NCBI RefSeq assembly: GCF_000956535.1 | Contig: NZ_JYIY01000061.1 | Coordinates: forward strand, 1 to 44,175 | Direction: 5' to 3' | Length of the DNA stretch: 44,175 nt | From: Microbacterium ginsengisoli | Lineage (GTDB): Bacteria; Actinomycetota; Actinomycetes; Actinomycetales; Microbacteriaceae | Part shown: piece after piece, positions 13,687 through 21,614 of the stretch | Position numbering within the stretch: position 1 is the stretch's first letter | Layout: each line of letters opens with the position of its first letter | Made by a program: the position numbers and the translations under genes | The notes under the pieces: model-generated | Told to the model about the DNA's origin: nothing | What the model saw: the letters and a program-made list of their open reading frames with translations, nothing else | Databases searched by the model: none

Positions 13687-15809
13687 GCTCCGCCGCCGCG
13701 GTGGCCGCGGCATCCGCCGACGAGCTGCCGGCCTACGAGACCGCCCGTGACACGCGGCGCGGCGCGGTGCTTCCCGCGCTCATCGTCGTCGCGCTGGTGA
13801 TCATGCTCGGCACGCCGGTCGTCGTCGCGATCGTGCGCGGCGACACGAGCTACACGCAGCTGTTCCGGAGCTATCCGGGTCAGCTCACCGCGATCGCCGC
13901 GACTCTCGGGCGTGCGCTCGTCGACCTCGCCGGCTGGCTCACAGCCGGCTCGCTCGCGGTGCTGATGTTCCTGCTCGCGCGACCCGGCAAGGACCGCGTG
14001 ATCATCGACGACCAGCCCGAATGGCACGTCGCCCGCTGGGCGTCGATCGCCTGGGCGGTGCTCGCCGCCGCGATGATCGTGATCGATGCGGCGGATGCCA
14101 ACGGACTCAACGTGTTCGACGCGATCGGATCGCCGGCGCTCGGCTACCTGCTGCAGATCTCGTACCTGCCGGTCGCGTGGATCGTGGTCGCCGTGCTCGC
14201 CACCATCGCGGCCGTCGTCATCAACTTCGCCGTCACCTGGGTGGGACTTCTGATCCCGCTCTGGTGCAGTGCGATCGCTCTGCTGGCCCCGGTCGTGGTC
14301 GGTCAGATCCTCGTGGGTCCCGGTCACGACTTCGGCACCGATGCCGGAACCGTGCAGACCATCGCCGCGGCGGCACTGTTCGGAAGCGGCATCCTGCTCG
14401 CGCTCCGCGTCTGGCGGGGCCGACTGCTGCGGCCCGCCACGCTGCGACGCTTCTGGCTGCTGGGCGTCGTCGCCTGGGCCCTTGTCGCAGGAGCGGCGAT
14501 CGTGCTCGCGTTCTTCAAGCTCGCCGGTCCCGGCGCCTGGGTGAACCCGACCTGGTACTTCGTGATCGCGCAGGGTGTCGTGCTCGCGGCGACCGGCGTG
14601 CTGCTGTTCGCGGGGTTCCGCGCCTTCCGGGCGGGTTCCCTGACGAGCCGCCGGGTGACGATCCTCGCGACCTCCATCGCCGCGTGCGGCGTCGCGTTCT
14701 TCGCCATCGCCGAGGCGATGATGCGGGTGCCTCCGCCGCAGTACTTCCTGCCGAGCGACATCACCGAGGTGTATCTCGGCTTCGACCTGCCGATCGCGCC
14801 GAACTTCCTCGTGCTGGCGACGAACTGGCGGCCGAACATCCTGTTCCTGGTGATCGCGGCGGCGGGCCTCTCCCTGTATTACGGGGCGCTGTGGCGCCTG
14901 CGGCGTCGCGGCGACCACTGGCCGCTCGGCCGCACGATCGCGTGGACCCTCGGATGGGTCACCATCGTGGTCGCGACCTCCTCGGGGTTCGGCCAGTACT
15001 CCGGTGCCCACTTCGGCATTCACATGATCGTGCACATGACGCTGAACATGCTCGGGCCGCTGCTGCTGGTCATGGGCGGCGTCGTGACCCTGCTGCTGCG
15101 TGCGACGACGCCGCATCGCCGCGGCGAGCCGGCCGGTCCGCATGAATGGCTCACCGAGCTGCTGCACTGGCCGGGGCTGCGCATCCTCTACAACCCGCTC
15201 GTCGTGTTCGTGCTGTACATCGCCTCGTACTACGGGCTGTACCTGTCGGGCCTGTTCGAGGCGATCATCCGATACCACTGGGCCCACCAGGCGATGAACA
15301 TCCACTTCCTGATCGCCGGGTACCTCTTCTACGGGCTCGTCATCGGCGTGGACCGCCCGCCGAGGCCGCTGCCGCCGATCGGCAAGCTGGGCTTCGTGCT
15401 CGCCGCGATGCCATTCCATGCCTTCTTCGGCATCATCCTGATGACCGCCTCGGTGCCGGTCGCCGAGAACTTCTACGCGACCCTCGACCTGCCCTGGAAC
15501 CAGGACCTCATGGCCGCGCAGTACCTCGGTGGCGGCGTCGCGTGGGCGGGGGGAGAGATCCCGCTGATCATCGTCGTGGTGGCGCTCGGCATCCAGTGGG
15601 CCCGCCAGGACCAGCGCGAGGCCGCCCGCAAGGACCGCCACCTCGACAGCGGGCTCGACGACGACTTCGACGCCTACAACCGCATGCTCGCACGGCTGCA
15701 GGCCCGCGGGGGGACTGCTCCGGTGACGGATGCCGCACCCGCCGTTGCGGCGTCCACCGGCCCCGCCGCTCCGAGCGCCGCCGCCGACCCGGGGGAGACC
15801 CGCCCGTGA
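13683..15809 (+). CDS. CopD-CtaG fusion membrane protein (copper import / cytochrome oxidase assembly)
   Basis: A 708-residue multi-pass protein with two fused families. Residues about 25-345 are a CopD-type copper transporter with about eight to nine spans. Residues about 375-650 are a CtaG/caa3-type assembly factor with the histidine-bearing segments AHFGIHMIVHMTLNML, YHWAHQAMNIHFLIAGYLFYG and MPFHAFFGIILM, which are probable copper ligands. Family knowledge: CtaG-type proteins help insert copper into cytochrome c oxidase. The tail after about 640 is charged, then Ala/Pro-rich. The GTG at 13683 and the stop at 15807-15809 overlap copZ and copA by 4 nt, so all three are translationally coupled. 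Confidence 0.9.
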   Translation: MSSAAAVAAASADELPAYETARDTRRGAVLPALIVVALVIMLGTPVVVAIVRGDTSYTQLFRSYPGQLTAIAATLGRALVDLAGWLTAGSLAVLMFLLARPGKDRVIIDDQPEWHVARWASIAWAVLAAAMIVIDAADANGLNVFDAIGSPALGYLLQISYLPVAWIVVAVLATIAAVVINFAVTWVGLLIPLWCSAIALLAPVVVGQILVGPGHDFGTDAGTVQTIAAAALFGSGILLALRVWRGRLLRPATLRRFWLLGVVAWALVAGAAIVLAFFKLAGPGAWVNPTWYFVIAQGVVLAATGVLLFAGFRAFRAGSLTSRRVTILATSIAACGVAFFAIAEAMMRVPPPQYFLPSDITEVYLGFDLPIAPNFLVLATNWRPNILFLVIAAAGLSLYYGALWRLRRRGDHWPLGRTIAWTLGWVTIVVATSSGFGQYSGAHFGIHMIVHMTLNMLGPLLLVMGGVVTLLLRATTPHRRGEPAGPHEWLTELLHWPGLRILYNPLVVFVLYIASYYGLYLSGLFEAIIRYHWAHQAMNIHFLIAGYLFYGLVIGVDRPPRPLPPIGKLGFVLAAMPFHAFFGIILMTASVPVAENFYATLDLPWNQDLMAAQYLGGGVAWAGGEIPLIIVVVALGIQWARQDQREAARKDRHLDSGLDDDFDAYNRMLARLQARGGTAPVTDAAPAVAASTGPAAPSAAADPGETRP

Positions 15810-18061
15810 CCACGCCCGTCGACACGCTGCCGCTCGCCGACCTCGACCGTGTCGAGCTCTCGATCGGCGGGATGACCTGCGCCGCCTGCGCGGGCCGGGT
15901 CGAACGCGCCCTGGGAAAGCTCGACGGCGTCACCGCATCGGTCAACTTCGCGACCGAGCGCGCCGTCGTGACGGGCCTCGCGCCGTCGGACGCCGATCAG
16001 GCGGTCGCGGCGGTCAAGAAGGCCGGGTACGAGGCATCCGTGCGGGTCGACGGAGACGACGAGTGGAGTCGACGTGCCGCGGTCGACCGCGTCACGAGCC
16101 TGCGTCGACGCCTGCTGGTGTCGGCGATCCTCACCGTGCCGCTGATGGACATCACCCTCGTGCTGGCGCTCGTGCCGGGCCTGCGCTTCCCGGGATGGGA
16201 GCTGCTGTGCGTGCTGCTGTCGCTGCCGGTCGTGACGTGGGCGGCGTGGCCATTCCATCGCGCGACCGCCCGCAACCTGCGTCACGGCTCGGTGACCATG
16301 GACACGCTCGTCTCGCTCGGCATCCTCGCCTCGTTCGGGTGGGCCGTCGCGACCATCCTCATGGGCGAGGGCGGGTCGTCGTACTGGATCGGCTACGGTC
16401 AGACCCCCGCGGGCGCGAGCGCCATCTATCTCGATGTCGCCGCGGGCATGACCACGTTCCAGCTCGCGGGCCGCTACTTCGAGTCGCGTTCGCGGCGCAA
16501 GGCGGGCGACGTGCTCGACGCGCTCGCCGCCCTCGCGCCCGACCGGGCGCGCGTCGTGCGCGACGGGGTCGAGGTCGTCGTGCCCTCGGGTCAGGTGCGC
16601 GTCGGCGAGCTCGTCGTCGTGCGGGCGGGGGAGACCATCCCCGTCGACGGACAGGTCGTCGAGGGGCGTGCGTTCGTCGACACGAGCACCGTCACCGGCG
16701 AGCCCGTGCCCCGCGAGACGACCGTCGGCGACCTCGCCGTCACCGGCACGACGAGCGCCGACGGGCGGCTCGTGCTGCGCGCAGTCGCGGTCGGCGCCCA
16801 CACCCAGCTCGCTCAGATGACCGCGATCGCCGAGCGCGCGCAGGCCTCCAAGGCCCGCGTCGAAGCGCTCGTCGACCGCATCGTGCGCGTCTTCGTTCCG
16901 GTCGTGATCGCGCTCGCCATCGCCGTCGGCGTCGCGTGGCTCTGGGCCGGCGCCCAGCCCGCCCACGCGATCGGCGTCGGCATCTCGGTGCTCATCATCG
17001 CCTGCCCGTGCGCCCTCGGGCTCGCGACCCCCACCGCCCTCATGGTCGGCATCGGGCGCGGCGCCCAGCTCGGCATCCTCATCAAGGGGCAGAGCGCGCT
17101 CGAGGCCTCCGGCCGCATCGACACCGTCGTGCTCGACAAGACCGGAACCCTCACGCTCTCCACCCTCGTGATCGAGCAGCTGACCCTCGCGCCGGGAGCC
17201 GACCGGGTGCGCGTGCTGCAATGGGCCGCCGCCGTCGAGCAGGGGTCCGAGCACCCGGTGGCCGCCGCGATCGCCCGGTACGCCGCGGCATCCGTCGCAG
17301 ATCTGCCGACCGTCACCGACTTCCGCACCATCCCTGGCCGGGGCGCCGCGGGCGTCATCGACGGCCGCGAGGTCGTCGTCGCGAGCGTGCCCCACGCGAT
17401 CGACGAGCGGATGCCGCTCCCCGCCGACGTGCGCGACGCCGTCGACGACGCGACGGCATCCGGCCGTTCGAGCGTCGTGCTGGCCGCCGACGGTGTCGTG
17501 GAGGCGGTCTTCACTGTCGCGGACGAGGTGCGCCCGAGCGCGAAGGCCGCCGTCTCCCAGCTGCAGCGCATGGGGCTCTCGACCGTGTTGCTCACCGGCG
17601 ACACCGCGGCCGCCGCGCGCCGCGTGGCCGACGAGCTCGGCATCTCCGAGGTGCGCGCCGAAGTCATGCCCGCCGACAAGGCCGGGGTCATCGCGGCGCT
17701 GCAGGCCGACGGGCACCGGGTCGCGATGGTCGGTGACGGCATCAACGACGCCGCCGCCCTCGGCACCGCCGATCTCGGCATGGCGGTGGTCTCCGGAACC
17801 GACATCGCGCTGAAGTCGGCCGACATCATCCTGGTGCGCGACGATCTGCGGGTGATCGCCGATGCGATCGCGCTGTCGCGGCGCACGCTGCGGACCATCC
17901 GCGGCAACCTGGTGTGGGCCTTCGGCTACAACGTTGCCGCGATCCCCCTGGCTGCGGCGGGCCTGTTGAACCCGCTGATCTCGGCCGCGGCGATGTCGCT
18001 GTCGTCGGTGCTGGTGGTCTGGAACAGCCTTCGCCTGCGGTCGGCGAAGGCGCGTCGCTAG
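15806..18061 (+). CDS. copA: Copper-translocating P1B-type ATPase
   Basis: A 751-residue copper-exporting P-type ATPase. It has an N-terminal HMA domain with GMTCAACAGRVE (Cys25-x-x-Cys28), eight membrane helices, the transmembrane metal site CPC at about 400-402 in CPCALGLATPTAL, the phosphorylation site Asp444 in DKTGTLT, the SEHPVA nucleotide-binding loop, and the hinge GDGINDAAAL (from about 643). C-terminal helices carry the Asn and Met/Ser residues of the P1B-1 class (FGYNVAAIPLAAAG, AAAMSLSSVLVVWNSLRLR), so Cu(I) is the expected substrate. The GTG at 15806 overlaps the previous stop as GTGA; longer upstream readings lie inside the CopD-CtaG gene. Confidence 0.95.
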   Translation: MTTPVDTLPLADLDRVELSIGGMTCAACAGRVERALGKLDGVTASVNFATERAVVTGLAPSDADQAVAAVKKAGYEASVRVDGDDEWSRRAAVDRVTSLRRRLLVSAILTVPLMDITLVLALVPGLRFPGWELLCVLLSLPVVTWAAWPFHRATARNLRHGSVTMDTLVSLGILASFGWAVATILMGEGGSSYWIGYGQTPAGASAIYLDVAAGMTTFQLAGRYFESRSRRKAGDVLDALAALAPDRARVVRDGVEVVVPSGQVRVGELVVVRAGETIPVDGQVVEGRAFVDTSTVTGEPVPRETTVGDLAVTGTTSADGRLVLRAVAVGAHTQLAQMTAIAERAQASKARVEALVDRIVRVFVPVVIALAIAVGVAWLWAGAQPAHAIGVGISVLIIACPCALGLATPTALMVGIGRGAQLGILIKGQSALEASGRIDTVVLDKTGTLTLSTLVIEQLTLAPGADRVRVLQWAAAVEQGSEHPVAAAIARYAAASVADLPTVTDFRTIPGRGAAGVIDGREVVVASVPHAIDERMPLPADVRDAVDDATASGRSSVVLAADGVVEAVFTVADEVRPSAKAAVSQLQRMGLSTVLLTGDTAAAARRVADELGISEVRAEVMPADKAGVIAALQADGHRVAMVGDGINDAAALGTADLGMAVVSGTDIALKSADIILVRDDLRVIADAIALSRRTLRTIRGNLVWAFGYNVAAIPLAAAGLLNPLISAAAMSLSSVLVVWNSLRLRSAKARR

Positions 18062-18071
18062 CGGCATCCGG

Positions 18072-18087
18072 GGCGGATTCCACCGCC
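18072..18087 (+). terminator. Weak hairpin after copA
   Basis: GGCGG-ATTCCA-CCGCC is a short 5-bp stem with a 6-nt loop, 10 nt after the copA stop. There is no T-run, so termination here is uncertain. Confidence 0.25.
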
Positions 18088-18125
18088 GTCATCCGGGCGT
18101 CACAAACCCGTGCGAGGATACCTCG

Positions 18126-18956
18126 GTGCAACGCTCCGTCCTCGCCGAACTCGACCTCGATCTCACCTCGACGACCGACCTGATCTTCCAGATCTCGGCC
18201 GCCCAGAACGTGCAGACCTCGAGTGAGAATCTGACGTTCCGTCAGGGTGAGCGCATCTACACCCCGACGGAGATCGTCGATCAGTCCGGCAGCCGCCTGC
18301 ACCGTCTCACGGCCGAGGCGGGCGCCCTCGAGGTGCGCTACGACGCGATCGTGGAGGGGCAGTCCTCCAACGGTCACACGAGCGACCTCGAGGCGATCAC
18401 CTACCTGCGGCCGAGCCGCTACTGCCAGTCCGACGAGGTGTTCACGCAGGCCCGACGCCAGTTCAAGGGCCTCACCGGCCACGACCTCATCGCCGCGGTG
18501 ACCTCCTTCGTCTCGACGAGCACGACCTACACCCCGGGACTCAGCCTCGGCACCGACAGTGCGGTGACCACCCTCATGACCGGGCAGGGTGTCTGCCGTG
18601 ACTACGCGCATGTGGTGATCGCGCTGCTGCGCGCGATGGACATGCCCGCCCGCTACACCGCGTGCTTCGCCCCGGGCCTTCGCCCGATGGACTTCCACGC
18701 CGTCGCCGAGGCCTATCACGACGGCGCCTGGTACGTCATCGACGCGACCCGCCTGGCGAACCGCCGCTCGCTCGTGCGCATCGCCACGGGGCGCGACGCG
18801 GCCGACTGCGCGTTCCTCAGCTATTACGGCGGCAACGTGCGGCTCGCCCGCATGAACGTCGACGCGTGGGTGACCGACGTCCCCGAGGGGCAGCCCGCCG
18901 AGGAGCTCGTCGACCCGGCCGTCGACGACCACGAGTCGCTCGTGCAGCTCGTCTGA
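18126..18956 (+). CDS. Transglutaminase-like (cysteine protease fold) family protein
   Basis: A 276-residue cytoplasmic protein. The N-terminal half is a beta-sandwich-like region common in bacterial transglutaminase-like proteins. The core domain has the catalytic triad: Cys in GQGVCRDYAHVVIALLRAM (about 156), His in MDFHAVAEAYHDG (about 190) and Asp in WYVIDATRL (about 207). Substrates of these bacterial proteins are generally unknown; amide hydrolysis or crosslinking is possible. The GTG start at 18126 has no strong ribosome binding site. It lies between copA and argS with gaps of 64 and 42 nt and looks like ordinary chromosomal content, which suggests the metal island ends before it. Confidence 0.85.
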   Translation: MQRSVLAELDLDLTSTTDLIFQISAAQNVQTSSENLTFRQGERIYTPTEIVDQSGSRLHRLTAEAGALEVRYDAIVEGQSSNGHTSDLEAITYLRPSRYCQSDEVFTQARRQFKGLTGHDLIAAVTSFVSTSTTYTPGLSLGTDSAVTTLMTGQGVCRDYAHVVIALLRAMDMPARYTACFAPGLRPMDFHAVAEAYHDGAWYVIDATRLANRRSLVRIATGRDAADCAFLSYYGGNVRLARMNVDAWVTDVPEGQPAEELVDPAVDDHESLVQLV

Positions 18957-18983
18957 CGCGGAAGGATGCGCCGCGCCCGCCCG

Positions 18984-18989
18984 TAGACT
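18984..18989 (+). promoter_or_regulatory. Leaderless-type -10 element of argS
   Basis: TAGACT followed by 9 nt and the argS ATG, with no ribosome binding site between. The identical TAGACT-N9-ATG arrangement occurs before the Sua5 gene. Confidence 0.5.
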
Positions 18990-18998
18990 TGTCGGGCT

Positions 18999-20666
18999 AT
19001 GGATCCCGAAGCCCTCTCTACGCTCCTGCTCGATGTCGTCCGTCCCGCCGCCGAGCGGCGACGCGAGGGCGCGGGCGGCGAGCTCGCGGCATCCGACATC
19101 GTCCTCGAGCGTCCCAAGAACCGCGACCACGGCGACTGGGCCTCGAACATCGCGCTCAAGCTCGCCAAGGGCCTCGGGGCGAACCCGCGCGAGCTCGCGA
19201 CCGAGATCGCCGACGCCCTGACGGCGGCGCCCGGTGTCGCGAGCGTCGAGGTGGCAGGCCCCGGCTTCATCAACATCCGACTGGATGCCGCGGCCGCCGG
19301 CGCACTCGCGAAGGTCATCGTCGAGGCGGGCGCCGCGTTCGGCACGAACGAGAGCCAGCACGGCAACACGATCAACCTGGAGTTCGTCAGCGCGAACCCG
19401 ACCGGTCCGCTGCACATCGGCCACACGCGCTGGGCGGCGCTCGGCGACGCGGTGGCGCGACTGCTCCTCGCCAGCGGTGCGACGCTCGTGCGCGAGTTCT
19501 ACATCAACGACGCCGGCGCGCAGATGGAGCGCTTCGGCCGCTCGGTGCTCGCCGCGGCCACCGGGGGAGAGGCACCCGAGGACGGCTACGCGGGCGCCTA
19601 CATCGACGACCTCGGCCGCCGGGTGCTCGCCGCCCGCCCCGACATCGCCGACCTCGACGCCGACGAGGCGGTGATCGTCGCGCGCGATCTCGCCTACGAG
19701 TACCAGCTGGGCGAGATCCAGGCCTCGCTCGCGCGCTTCAACGTGCACTTCGACGTGTGGTTCTCCGAGCGCGTGCTGCACGCACAGCCCGAGGACGGCG
19801 GGCCGAGCCTCGTCGACGAGGCGGTCGACCGGCTGCGCGCCCAGGGACACGTGTTCGACCAGGACGACGCGGTGTGGGTGCGCACGACCGCGTTCGGCGA
19901 CGACAAGGATCGCGTCATCCGACGCTCGAACGGCGAGTACACCTACTTCGCCGCCGACGCCGCCTACTACCTGAACAAGGGCGACCGCGGCTTCGCGCAC
20001 AAGATCTACCTGCTCGGCGCCGACCATCACGGCTACGTGCACCGACTCAAGGCGCTCGCGGGCGCGGCGGGCGACGACCCCGAACGCGACATCGAGGTGC
20101 TCATCGGCCAGCTCGTCTCGGTCAACGGTGCACGCCTCAGCAAGCGCGCGGGCAACATCATCGAGCTCGACGACCTGCGGGACTGGCTTGGCACCGACGC
20201 GCTGCGCTACTCCCTCGCGCGCTACCCGGCCGACTCGCCGCTGACGCTCGACCCCGAGATCCTGCAGAAGCGCACGAACGACAACCCGGTCTTCTACGTG
20301 CAGTACGCCCACGCGCGCACGCACAACGTCGCCCGCAACGCGGCCGACTCCGGGGTCGACCGCTCGGCCTTCGCACCCGAGCTGCTCACGCACGAGACCG
20401 AGAGCGCGCTGCTCGGGGCGCTGCAGGAGTTCCCGCGCATCGTGGCGTTCGCCGCCGAGGTGCGCGAGCCGCACCGCGTCGCGCGCTACCTCGAGGAGCT
20501 CGCCGGTCTCTATCACCGCTGGTACGACAACTGCCGCGTCATCCCACTCGGCGACGACACGATCGACGACGTGCACCGCACCCGCCTGTGGCTCAACGAC
20601 GCCACCGGCCAGGTGCTGCGCAACGGCCTCGATCTACTGGGTGTGAGCGCCCCCGATCGCATGTGA
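18999..20666 (+). CDS. argS: Arginyl-tRNA synthetase
   Basis: A class I synthetase of 555 residues that charges tRNA-Arg. It has an N-terminal additional domain (about 1-110), the HIGH-type motif in NPTGPLHIGHTRWAALGDAV (about 128-147), the KMSKS-equivalent LSKRAGN in the catalytic domain and the C-terminal DALR anticodon-binding domain ending LGVSAPDRM, the usual end for ArgS. The ATG at 18999 fits the family N-terminus MDPEALSTLL. The mRNA is probably leaderless. A tRNA-Arg(CCG) gene lies about 16 kb upstream; no direct link is implied. Confidence 0.97.
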   Translation: MDPEALSTLLLDVVRPAAERRREGAGGELAASDIVLERPKNRDHGDWASNIALKLAKGLGANPRELATEIADALTAAPGVASVEVAGPGFINIRLDAAAAGALAKVIVEAGAAFGTNESQHGNTINLEFVSANPTGPLHIGHTRWAALGDAVARLLLASGATLVREFYINDAGAQMERFGRSVLAAATGGEAPEDGYAGAYIDDLGRRVLAARPDIADLDADEAVIVARDLAYEYQLGEIQASLARFNVHFDVWFSERVLHAQPEDGGPSLVDEAVDRLRAQGHVFDQDDAVWVRTTAFGDDKDRVIRRSNGEYTYFAADAAYYLNKGDRGFAHKIYLLGADHHGYVHRLKALAGAAGDDPERDIEVLIGQLVSVNGARLSKRAGNIIELDDLRDWLGTDALRYSLARYPADSPLTLDPEILQKRTNDNPVFYVQYAHARTHNVARNAADSGVDRSAFAPELLTHETESALLGALQEFPRIVAFAAEVREPHRVARYLEELAGLYHRWYDNCRVIPLGDDTIDDVHRTRLWLNDATGQVLRNGLDLLGVSAPDRM

Positions 20667-20673
20667 GGCATCC

Positions 20674-21489
20674 GTGACCGACGACGCCCGATCGACGTTC
20701 CCGTTCGAGATCCCCGAGCAGGATGCCGCGCCGCGCCGCCGGCGCCGGTGGGTCGTGTGGGTCGTCGCGATCGTCATCGTGGCGGTGCTCGCGGTGGCTG
20801 CCTGGTTCGCCGGCGACGGGATCGCCCGTGCGATCGTGACCTCGGTCATCCAGCAGCAGGTCAAGAGTCAGCTGGCGCTGCCGGCAGATCAGCAGGTCGA
20901 CGTGCAGTTGTCGGGTCAGGTCATCCCGCAGCTCATCGGCGGGCGTCTCGACGAGGTGCGCGTCTCCTCGTCACAGGTGAGCGCCGGAGGGGTGACGGGC
21001 GCGGCCGACGTCACGTTGCACGGCCTCGACCTGTGGAACGATCACGCCATGACCGGCGGCGAGGGCACCATCCGCCTCGACGAGCAGCAGCTGCGCACCC
21101 TGCTCGCCGCACAGCAGGGATTCCCTGCGGAATCGGTCGGGCTGGCCGCGCCGAACGTGACGGCCTCGAGCCAGCTGTCCTTCCTCGGCGCGCAGATCCC
21201 GGTGTCGATCGCGCTCACGCCGTCCGCGAAGGACGGTGCACTCGTGCTCACCCCGGCCTCGCTCCAGATCGCGGGCGCGACGGCCACCGCCGACCACGTG
21301 CGGGCACGATTCGGGGCGCTGGCCGCGCCGCTCACCCAGTCGTGGACGATCTGCGTGGCCGGCAGCATCCCCCGTGGCATCACCCTCACGGGGGTCTCGG
21401 TCGAGGCATCCGATCTCGCGGCGACGTTCTCGATCGACGGCAGGATCCTCACCGATGCCTCGCTGCGTCAGAAGGGCTCGTGCGGCTAG
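20674..21489 (+). CDS. DUF2993 (LmeA-like) membrane-anchored lipid-binding protein
   Basis: A 271-residue protein with a short cytoplasmic, arginine-rich N-terminus (PRRRRRW) and one membrane helix at about 27-47 (VVWVVAIVIVAVLAVAAWFAG). The rest is extracytoplasmic with the DUF2993 pattern (SGQVIPQLIGGRLDEVRVSS, TLHGLDLW). Mycobacterial LmeA of this family is a periplasmic phospholipid-binding protein involved in lipoglycan mannan maturation; an envelope role here is inferred. GTG start 8 nt after argS, so it is probably co-transcribed. A hairpin overlaps the stop codon region. Confidence 0.85.
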   Translation: MTDDARSTFPFEIPEQDAAPRRRRRWVVWVVAIVIVAVLAVAAWFAGDGIARAIVTSVIQQQVKSQLALPADQQVDVQLSGQVIPQLIGGRLDEVRVSSSQVSAGGVTGAADVTLHGLDLWNDHAMTGGEGTIRLDEQQLRTLLAAQQGFPAESVGLAAPNVTASSQLSFLGAQIPVSIALTPSAKDGALVLTPASLQIAGATATADHVRARFGALAAPLTQSWTICVAGSIPRGITLTGVSVEASDLAATFSIDGRILTDASLRQKGSCG

Positions 21490-21504
21490 CCGCCCATCGG
21501 CGGC
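21489..21504 (+). terminator. Hairpin at the end of the DUF2993 gene
   Basis: GCCGCC-CATC-GGCGGC, a 6-bp perfect stem beginning at the last base of the stop codon, before the lysA promoter. There is no T-tract. Confidence 0.35.
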
Positions 21505-21522
21505 GCTGTATGCCCGGTGCCC

Positions 21523-21528
21523 TAGACT
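21523..21528 (+). promoter_or_regulatory. Candidate -10 element of the lysA-hom-thrC-thrB operon
   Basis: TAGACT is identical to the argS and Sua5 elements. The transcript would begin near 21536, giving a leader of about 80 nt before GTG 21615. An in-frame GTG at 21543 lies 14 nt downstream of the element. Confidence 0.45.
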
Positions 21529-21614
21529 CGTGCCGTCCCGTTGTGTCACCGCGCCGCACGGTGCGGGCGCGTGGGTTTCACCGCGCCGCAGCATCCGTCG
21601 ATTGGTTCCCGTCC

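Noticed and set aside
15146..15805. Upstream extension of the copA frame
   Set aside because: It overlaps the CopD-CtaG gene and is Arg/Pro-rich; the GTG at 15806 with GTGA coupling gives a normal CopA N-terminus.
17826..20576. 916-codon minus-strand ORF opposite copA end, transglutaminase-like gene and argS
   Set aside because: It spans three well-supported genes on the other strand and has no recognisable domain; a codon-position shadow.
21490..21614. Possible lysine riboswitch before lysA
   Set aside because: The 125-nt region is too short and lacks a recognisable L-box core; only a simple GC-rich hairpin is present.
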